Below are positions 1 to 8,400 of a stretch of 64,000 bases of DNA, piece after piece; positions within the stretch are counted from its first letter, which is position 1; each line of letters starts with the position of its first letter. This DNA comes from Trichoplax adhaerens. Taxonomy: Eukaryota > Placozoa > Uniplacotomia > Trichoplacea > Trichoplacidae. A program made the position numbers and the translations under genes. The notes beneath the pieces are model-generated. The model had not been told where the DNA came from, made no database searches, and saw only the letters and a program-made list of their open reading frames with translations. Location: positions 1,288,911 to 1,352,910 of the forward strand of contig NW_002060944.1 in NCBI RefSeq assembly GCF_000150275.1, in the 5' to 3' direction.

Positions 1-1012
1 TAATATAACCATTGATCGTATAATTTTGAGAGTAAAATAATCATGGTACCTTCTCGTATTAATATTATGGATTTTTAGTATTTTACCGAATAAGGTATTT
101 TAACCTAGATCATTCTGATTTCATCATAGAATACGACATACTCAAAAAACTTAATTATTAAAATAGTAATTATCAAGTATAAAAAGATGTCCATCGATTT
201 GATGACTAAGTCTTGATTCAAGTGAGAGGTTACAGCATTATACGTATAATAATAATAGATGGATATGAATAGAAGAGAAAAAGAGTTATCGTTTAGTATA
301 AGAAATATTGTCTCGGAAATTCGTTATTGATATATAAAGAACATTGCGCAAGATTTTCTCATTATATCCAAGTCTATTAATTTAGCAATTATTTTAAGTC
401 ATAAAAATATATACATACAATTGAATAACATCTGAATTTTTTTCTACCTGATCATTTTTAACTGCTAGGGCTAGATATCAAGAACTCATAATCAATGAAT
501 GGTTTTTAAAATTAGCAAAGAATAAAGATATCGAATGTATTCAATTTAAAGCTGGACTACTTCAAAATTCAAACCTCATCTTTATATTTGATTTTTTCTA
601 CTTCATATAATAACGTCAACATCGAATTCTTCTATTTTAGAAAGGTTCAATTTTAAGCGCGTATGATCATGATTGATGGAGTTCATTTTAAACTCTGGCA
701 TATGACATTGTTGATTACTTCCATAAGAAATCAAGGTGAAGATACGTCATGTTCGCAAGACGAGATCTTTAACAAGGTCGTGTGAAGTTGTTATTAAAGG
801 CAAATCAAGATCATTTTTACTTAGTAGCGTGAATTGGACTTTATTATTATAGCCAGAATTGGTTATCATGAGATGATAGTGTAGAACAATAGATCGGTAG
901 CATAATTCAAGGCATAGGTATTTTGATCTGAAGATGATCAACACAAGATAGCGGAACTTGAAATTAAGTCTTTGCATTGACCATTTTCTGTTAGAATATC
1001 ATTTCGTTGATT
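1..1012. other. Upstream intergenic DNA, no gene supported
   Basis: This AT-rich stretch precedes the first GPCR. A 76-codon minus-strand frame (747-977) and a 40-codon plus-strand frame starting near 664 are open, but neither resembles a known family and neither joins to neighbouring exons. No tRNA, repeat array or convincing promoter motif was seen. Confidence 0.4.
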
Positions 1013-2101
1013 ATGGATGTTAATTCAACTACAGATTATAATATTTCTACGCCAGTAGCTGTTATATTCATAATCTATATGTCAATAGCAACCGTTATAG
1101 GGGTTATTGGTAATATCATGGCTTTGATGGTTATCTATCATCAATCGTCATTGCATAATACTGCAGGTATCTTAATGGCCAATCTTGCTGTTGCTGATCT
1201 CTTAATTACTATCTTCAACATGCCCGCTACAATGGTCAGCTTGATTAGTAGCCGTTGGCCACTCGGTTCAATTAATTGCCAGTTCAGTGGTTTTATGATG
1301 ACTTTCGCGACTGGCGTATCTTTATTCACATTAGCTGTTATTAGTATTGATCGTTGTAAATCTATTATCAAGCCATTGCGCTATCAGCAACACTACCCAT
1401 TTCGACAATATATTGCTTTAATATCTTTGTTATGGTTATTTCCATGCTTGATGGCAACGATGCCCTTGCTTGGTTTACAGTCTATTTCACTAGGAAAATA
1501 TCAATACCTTGATTCAAAGGCTTATTGCTGGATTGCTGTCGATCAACATCGCCCTAACCTTGGCTATGTAAGTTTAGTCATGTTGAGCATGACAGCAGCA
1601 TTAGCTATCTTTACCACTTGTTATTTTATGATTTATCGCTCAGCCAAGAAGAGTTATGCTCTAATAGCTTCCCTAACACAACTGTGTGAAATTAATCGTC
1701 AAAAATTTAAATCTAATTTAAAAACAGCTTCAACATTATCTGTTATCGTTGGTGTATTTATGTTTTGTTGGTCACCGTTAGTCCTCATTGATATCGTTTC
1801 CATTTTTGCTCAAGAGCCATTTTATAATGTTGTATCGATAGCTGCACTTCGCTTGGCTTTAAGCAATTCTGCATACAACCCTATCATTTACGGCATATTT
1901 AATCAATCATTTCGTAAAGGTTTTAAGAATATTATGATCCATTGCTGTCTCTTAATGAAAAGAAAGCATAGCAACGAAGTAAAGCAATTTTATGCCGAAG
2001 CCCGAGGAGCCGATATCAAGAGTGAAATCCGTCGAAAGACTACAATACAGTATAGTATTCACATTGATAATAACATTTGTAACAACCTGCGTGTAAAATA
2101 A
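1013..2101 (+). CDS. Rhodopsin-class (class A) G protein-coupled receptor, single exon
   Basis: Predicted seven-pass plasma-membrane receptor of 362 residues. The first ATG in frame is at 1013; the two codons before it are TTG and ATT. Two N-glycosylation sequons lie in the short N-terminus (N4, N10). Class A landmarks in order: GN in TM1, LAVADLL with D2.50 in TM2, a WPLG segment and Cys before TM3, DRC in place of DRY, Trp in TM4, a Cys in extracellular loop 2 (AYCWI), CWSP in TM6, NPIIY in TM7, then a short basic helix 8 and a CC pair that could be palmitoylated. TM5 has no proline at 5.50. The Schiff-base position of TM7 (six residues before the Asn of NPIIY) is leucine, so it is not an opsin. 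The pattern is closest to amine-like or orphan receptors; ligand and G protein are unknown. No introns. Confidence 0.93.
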   Translation: MDVNSTTDYNISTPVAVIFIIYMSIATVIGVIGNIMALMVIYHQSSLHNTAGILMANLAVADLLITIFNMPATMVSLISSRWPLGSINCQFSGFMMTFATGVSLFTLAVISIDRCKSIIKPLRYQQHYPFRQYIALISLLWLFPCLMATMPLLGLQSISLGKYQYLDSKAYCWIAVDQHRPNLGYVSLVMLSMTAALAIFTTCYFMIYRSAKKSYALIASLTQLCEINRQKFKSNLKTASTLSVIVGVFMFCWSPLVLIDIVSIFAQEPFYNVVSIAALRLALSNSAYNPIIYGIFNQSFRKGFKNIMIHCCLLMKRKHSNEVKQFYAEARGADIKSEIRRKTTIQYSIHIDNNICNNLRVK

Positions 2102-2141
2102 TTTACTTATTAATTCATTTTATTATCAGAGGACTTTAATA

Positions 2142-2520
2142 ATGAGAAATGAAGGAAGATATTTCAAAGTCTTTCCTCTTCCTCTCTCTTTCTCCTTATT
2201 GACGCACGGAACGTCGTCTCCATGGCGTATTGATATCAATAAGTTGAAATTTAGTATTGTAATATACCCGTATATCATGAAAAGTTTCGTATTGAGACAT
2301 AAAGGATGGGCATTTCAGTGGTATTTTCCGCCTCGCTCTCTTTCTTCATAGACGTAGAACACTTGGTCTCTATGTGATATATTTACATAAATAAACTGAA
2401 TTTTAGTATTTATACATAGGTCATGTGAAGTTTATTATATTATTAAACATGAAGGATGGTATTTCTAGGAAATTTTTTTTTTCTTGCCTTTGTCTATTTC
2501 TCTTCCTATATATATATATA
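2142..2520. repeat. Degenerate tandem repeat, period about 150 bp, roughly 2.5 copies
   Basis: Three diverged units follow each other 3' of the GPCR. The word GAAGGATGG or a variant recurs at about 2150, 2301 and 2450, each time followed by ATTTC and a pyrimidine-rich run ending in CTCTCTTTC-like sequence. The linker beginning ATAA(G/A)(T/C)TGAA recurs at 2239 and 2391. Spacings are 149-152 bp. The short ORFs here are read through the repeat and are not genes. A TA-rich microsatellite follows at about 2508-2545. Confidence 0.65.
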
Positions 2521-2685
2521 TACAGTAAATATATTTATAAAAATAAATATAATTTTCGCATGATGATATTCATTTTTTGTTGCCTTGCTTTTATTTTAAC
2601 ATTATCTATATGGATATAAGCATAAATGTAACATATATAATAATACATATATTATACTCTTCTAAGAGTTTATGTATTCTATTAG

Positions 2686-2999
2686 TTCAATTGATGACCA
2701 AAAGCTTAAGAATGCATGTTTCCGCTGTGAAAATGACAATTGTTTTCGAACGACATTTGACTGTGCTCCTCTATCTAACTCTAAATGTGATATGCGTCTA
2801 TTTTTTAAGAGTAGTAATTTTAATTAAAAGGCTTATGAGAAGGCCTTGTAAATGGCATAGATAGAATTTGATATCTTGTATATCAAAATACTATATATAT
2901 ATATATATCATCTCATAATCGGTATTTTTAGATTCATTCTTGACAGGTTGGCTCTATGCTACCTATGCAGATGTCTTTGATTTCAACGCTGTACATACG
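2686..2999 (+). other. Two exon-like blocks of an unidentified Cys-rich protein
   Basis: Block one (2686-2810) has an acceptor TTCTATTAG and donor GTAGTA. It reads a frame with five cysteines spaced C-x2-C-x4-C-x6-C-x7-C, including CFRCENDNC. Block two (2947-2999) has acceptor TTGACAG and donor GTATAG and reads SWLYATYADVFDFNAVHT. The phases join (one base carried over). I found no signal peptide exon and no downstream exon in phase, and a second frame is also open over block one, so this is only a candidate gene fragment. No family is recognised. Confidence 0.22.
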
Positions 3000-3702
3000 G
3001 TATAGCAGGATAATGTGATCAGACTTATTTCTTTATCACTTTGGCATGTGCAAATGGAATCTACTAATTGATTATTATCCTTTGAAAAGTTGTTTCAATA
3101 TATTGTGTCGTATGTTGACACTTAATTCAATTAATTTATTCATTGTTCTTGGACGCAATTTATTCATATTAACAGCCCGTATTGATGGTATGAATACGAA
3201 ATTAAGGCAAAAAAATAGTGAAAATGAAAAGAAATGATCATTAAGGGTACATCACTTTCGTCATTTAAATTTTTTCCTCCTTATTTGATATTACTGACTT
3301 TTACAATATGTATTGTAAGAGGAGTTGTACTTTATCCGGCTGCTTAAGCATATTTATTGTTATTGTTTTTGTTTTCCGCAAACTTGCGTTTTTGCGCATG
3401 TATAGGACTCAAATGCCATATTAAAGTAAAGCAATATTTTAATGCGTAATTCGCGTTTTACGCCCGTTTCCATTATTCATTATTTTGAAATCAATAATAA
3501 AATGCTTTTCGCAGTCAAAACAGCAAAATGTCATGAACGAATGATACCGGCTAGAATTCACTATAAGATAATCGATATTATAAAAGAGAATAAGAGGATG
3601 ATCAATTTGATTAATCCCAATACAACGATTGAGGATATTAATAATAAAGTTATTCTAGTTCAGTTTTATACCAAAAATGCGGCTAGATATGTGTATTTAG
3701 TT

Positions 3703-3882
3703 ATAGTGTATTGACAATTAAATTCTCCGCCAAGTCGGGCCAAGCGGTAGAATGGTCAGTAGTGTAGTGGAACCGATGTCTATAGCGATCGTTAATTAAT
3801 TCTTGGCCGTAGAGATCCAAGCTCTGTCCATTCCGAACTATTACAGGAATATTCGATGTATTATCTTGTTGCTGGCTATACA
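3703..3882 (-). other. Exon-like block resembling the CTP synthase glutamine amidotransferase region
   Basis: After a good acceptor (pyrimidine run then GATAG, minus strand), a 59-codon frame runs to a TAA. It contains LYGQELINDRYRHRF, which matches in order and spacing the LYG-x(4-5)-(E/D)RHRHR(Y/F) signature of CTP synthase's class I glutamine amidotransferase domain. The following WPDLAENLIV fits the next conserved segment (x-P-x-LE-x-AGL). The catalytic HPE segment is not found further along the minus strand, nor are upstream CTP synthase exons, so this could be a fragment, a diverged relative or chance similarity. Confidence 0.3.
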
Positions 3883-4176
3883 CTATCAGGAGAATGTCCT
3901 ATCCCACCCCAGTTGCATTTTCATTATTAATTAATCTACTATATAACATAAATAAGAATCATTGTACTATTTATTATTGCATGGTAGAATCCATAGAATT
4001 TATGATACTCTTGTGCAATTCATCACATTTTGCATTCGATGCACAAAAGAACAACAGCAGTTACTCGGCACGGACTATCTAAAGCATATGGACTATAAAT
4101 TTACCTGATATTATAAGATCTTATCATCTTCGTTAAATTAAATTTTGCAATTAACAACTTACTCTCGAAATTGCAG

Positions 4177-4283
4177 TCAAGATGGATTAAATTCAAGTAG
4201 CGAGAACTGGTTGAAAACCTACCCGTATTGCAAACAAAAGTATTGTGACAGGGACATGAAATCCACATCAAAAGTCCCTAGTG
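4177..4283 (+). other. Exon-like block, strand uncertain
   Basis: On the plus strand the block is bounded by acceptor ATTGCAG and donor GTAGGT. It reads a hydrophilic segment containing ENWLKTYPYCKQKYC. The minus strand over the same bases is also open, with a consensus donor GTAAGT just beyond. No family is recognised on either strand and no partner exon could be joined in phase. Confidence 0.2.
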
Positions 4284-4797
4284 GTAGGTAGTCACTACAT
4301 TACTGAAATGGATAGATCAGCGCAATGCATGATAGTGATTTCCTTTTAGTTTATTTCTTAGCCATTGTCGCTAGTAACTTTGTGCTGTGATACACATCGT
4401 TAGATAATGCCCGAAATATTATTCAAATCTAACGAAAATATTGCCCTTCATTAACAGTATTGTATATCATGATAGACAGTGGAGAAATGCTGCCTGGAAT
4501 GATATCCTTTCCTTTTTATGCTATAAAAGAAAAGAGGGTTTTGTATATGACGGCTATAGAATCAAAGCAGAAAGGATATACTAACAAAAAAAAATGACTT
4601 TAATGTGAGTAACTGTTAGTATGGAAGATCATTGTCGTCTTTAGAACTGCTAAAGTCTTGACGCTAAAAACTTATTCCATGAAAACCTTTGAACGCTCTA
4701 CTAAAGTAGCAGATACGCTGCCATATTGTTTTCGCATGCGCAGTGCAATGAATCAGTGTGTAAAAAAGATTCCGTTACGCTGCATAACCAATAAAAT

Positions 4798-4827
4798 ACT
4801 GTACACTGTACACTGTACACTGTACAG
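4798..4827. repeat. Short (ACTGTAC)n tandem array
   Basis: Four near-perfect 7-bp units of ACTGTAC lie about 600 bp upstream of the RRS1 start codon. They belong to the same sequence family as the larger ACTGTACAGT cluster at 4998-5214. Confidence 0.85.
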
Positions 4828-4997
4828 CGGAGTTAATACGAATAACTGTATTGAAAGTTGATTCTAGTCTCAATGATATACACTGACAATACTGTATATC
4901 AAAGCATGGAGACAAGAAATTGAACTCGTAGTTGAAGTTATTGCAAAACTAACTACTAACTCTCTCTTTATTGTATTGAAAAACGCCGGCTTCTATA

Positions 4998-5214
4998 AGT
5001 ACTGTACAGTACTGTACTTGCGCCATATGTACAGTACAGTACAGTAATTGCAAGAAATATAGAAATGTACTGTAGAGATACTGTACAGTACAGTACTGTA
5101 CTGTACTGTACTCAATACTGTAGTATCTCTACAGTACAATACTGTACTGTACAGTACTGTACTGTACTGTACAGTATGTTAAACGCAGTTTACAGTACGT
5201 ACTGTACTGTACAG
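4998..5214. repeat. Palindromic ACTGTACAGT cluster upstream of RRS1
   Basis: About 217 bp are filled largely with overlapping GTACTGTAC and GTACAGTAC words, each self-complementary. Within it, 5066-5082 and 5122-5138 form a perfect 17-bp inverted repeat with a 39-base loop that is itself made of the same word. The cluster ends about 220 bp before the RRS1 ATG. ORFs predicted here are translations of the repeat. Similar clusters occur upstream of tRNA-Leu and LAMTOR2, so a promoter or insulator role is possible (inference). Confidence 0.85.
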
Positions 5215-5433
5215 CGTCATGTTAGTCCTGTCAAGTTTCGGACGGACAGAAGTCACTCCATTCTCCACTGTACTCGTGGTTTTGCTAGCTTACAGCATGG
5301 GCATAGCAGAAATAGTTCATGCATCCAATGCAAGACAGCATTAAAATCGCTTGAATTTCTTCCTGTATTGTATATCGATCTTAGAAATTCATTATTATTG
5401 TTATCGTGCATAGTTTAAATAGTGAAGCAACTG

Positions 5434-8400
5434 ATGGAATCAAGTACATTGCATACCAACCAAGATCGAAAGACGGTCATTAATGTGGATAGCATTCTTC
5501 AAGCCCAGTCTCGTCGATATAAGAGCACTGAAGTCAGCAAGAATATCTTGCCAGAGGTTGACCTTGGCAACTTACTGTTAATCGATCGACAACCGGTGGA
5601 TCCACAAGAACTTCAGTAAGCCAATGTTGATGCATACGTTGATACTTGATCTCTATGCTTTTGATATAGGTTGTTATAATATACAAACTGAGCCAAAAAG
5701 TACAAATGATACAATGTTGGTGCTCAATTCTAGCGTGTGCAATATATTAATAGCTCTGCAGTACATGACATCAAGCTCAGCGTGTAGGTGCACCAATGAA
5801 GGAAGGATCGACGAGCTGTACAGTCTATACTGAACTATTTTTAGTGTACTGGTTCTACTTCAACAATCATACTGTAATATATAAAACTCATGCATTGCAG
5901 TAGATGATTGATATATACTTAAGTGTACACTCCCCCAACGAGGAACCATGCATGACATTGATGGATTTATTTTTTGGGGAATCGGTATAATTGTCTTATT
6001 CAGAATCGATCTTGAATACGTATTGCTTACCCCTCAATTATTCCTTGGTATACTGTAACACAGGTCTGATATAGAAATCTCTCTACAGCAGCTTGCGCGT
6101 GACAATACTCAGTGGTTAATCAATGAAATTTGGAAGGTTAGTTGCAAAAGTCCATCCACATCACTTATGTTCAAAATCAGCTATAACATGATTGAATCTA
6201 GCTTCAGTAATAATAATGATGCTGAACTGGTCTTGTAATTTTTTGATCTAATTTACTGATTGCAAATCTTGCATATTCTTGATTATTTTAGCTTCCAACC
6301 CAACAAATGGAGGATGCACTACTGGTACAGGTTCGTATATTTAATTGCCTCGCTAGCGATATAGTAAAGTCTGCGTTATGTAATTATTGGACCGTCTTTT
6401 ATATTATTATTATAATGCACAGACAGTACTATAGTTTCAGAGTGTATGCACAGACATAATAAATTCGTTGCTAGCAAGTAGGTGTATACTGTTACAGTGT
6501 TAATGAATCACGTTCAATCCTTAAATCTATGAGAATAGAGCTATACTTTACTTTAGATATAGAAAAAATTGCACACACAAACATCAAGTTTTGATCTAAT
6601 ATTATTCTGCAAATTAGGTAATGATATCATTTGAAACCTTTTCATCAAAGTTGCCTACGCAAAGAACAGGTTTCTGATCTAATATCATTCTGTACAGTAA
6701 ATTAGGTCATGATATCAATTTGAAACCTCTTTCATCAAAAGGTAGCATGCACAAAGAACAGGTTTCTGATATTCTGTAACTTAGACAATGATATCATTTG
6801 CAACTTTTTCATGGTGATTGACAGAATTATCTAGTACTTGATCAATTCTGTAATTCCTGTGGCTACGGTATACAATATGTGGTTATGTGGATATAGTGCA
6901 AGCCATGTAATCAATTAATAATGTGTGCAATGAAAGAAATCGGCGTTCAGATGCTACATTATTCCTTACTCGACAATAATGATATTATGTAAATTAAATA
7001 CCAGAGATAGTTTTCAGTTGACTGACATAACTGTCTTATCTTATTACATGTATAATCATGATACAGGTAGATAGAATTTACTGAATATCAAGTTAGATAG
7101 CTCGATATCTCACACTATACAGTATTGACACATAAAATATGTAACAAATTTTTAAAGTTACGTGAATCTTGCTTACTTGTATTCGTAATCTTTACTGTAT
7201 GCTAATGATAATCATATTTCATATTTAATAATAATAAGCTACCTATAACGACTGCTAAGCGGATATCTATCTTAATGAGTCCCACTATTAAATGACCAAA
7301 AGTAATTTGTATTGTAGCGTACGATCATACTCTGTCTCATATCATATACATGGCAAGCTCACTACTGCACATTAGTTAATACCTTATGTATGCAGTGTAC
7401 GTTACTGTTAAAACTGATTACTTGAGATTGCAATTTTATTTCCAACATTAGATTTTGTTGTTCTTGGCTAATGAATTGTCATATTGATTTAAATGGTCAT
7501 AGCCAATTTTTTTATACTGTATTTTGATTGATACAAACAGCTACCGGAGCCTACGACTATAGTTGCCCGAGAGAAACCGGTAAGTCCTGAAATTTCAAAT
7601 CCGGAATGAATAAATCTACGGAAAAATTATACTGTACTTGGTTACGCTTTGCTTAGTGCTGGCCAATTGTATCAATGTAATTATTAAGTCCGCGATACGT
7701 TTATGTCGTGCTGTCAAGTTTAAGTCTTATGACGAGTCCACTTGCAAACTTGATGCAATCGTTGCAATGTTGATTCATGTTAGCATATCTGTAATAATAG
7801 AGTTTGTATATATCTGCTAAATGTCTTATTACGTTTAAGGACGTGCGTTGCTTTATGATTGCGCGTATAATGATAATGTTAAAGATATTAATACTAAATT
7901 GTTAGTGCCCCTTTGATGTAATGGCATGTTCAGTAATTGAGGTATTATTACAATTTTTCAATGTCATTCAGTACATGGAAATTAGCATGATATTAGCATT
8001 AATTGATTCCGTAATGCTTATTCATTACAGTCCCATCGGGTGAATACACTTTTAATCTTACATATTTTACTAAAATCGTAGCATTAATAAGGATCATTTT
8101 ATGGTTGTTTTTGTCAATGTAATTGCATAGCAAATTGCAAAATTATTATACAGCCATTCTGTCTTCATAGATACCTAAACCTAAGCCGCCAACAAAATGG
8201 GAGCAATATGCAAAAGCCAAGGTAAATTTCTGCACCTTTATTTACATGCACTAGCTGGTCGTAATCTGCAATAATAATAGTGTATTAAATACGTAGGGAA
8301 TACAAAAACGCAAAAGGGGCAAAATGACCTTTGACGAAAAAACACAGGTACCCCTGCAATTGATTTGAAATTATTGTTTGAAGTACTGATTAGTCTATTG

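Noticed and set aside
747-977. 76-codon minus-strand ORF before the first GPCR
   Set aside because: No recognisable family, no splice context and similar-length frames open on the other strand.
1013-2101. Opsin or placopsin identity for the first GPCR
   Set aside because: The retinal-binding lysine position is leucine and the TM6-TM7 motifs are generic class A; evidence is insufficient to call it opsin-derived.
3442-3714. 90-codon plus-strand ORF
   Set aside because: Open frames of this length are expected by chance in 64 kb at this composition, it matches no family and it overlaps the better-supported minus-strand block.
3721-3800. Possible tRNA-like sequence
   Set aside because: GGCCAAGCGGTAGAATGG resembles an A-box, but no B-box, acceptor stem or anticodon arm can be formed.
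5065-5418. 117-codon plus-strand ORF upstream of RRS1
   Set aside because: It is largely a translation of the ACTGTACAGT array (Tyr/Cys/Val/Gln repeats) with no family and no splice link to RRS1.
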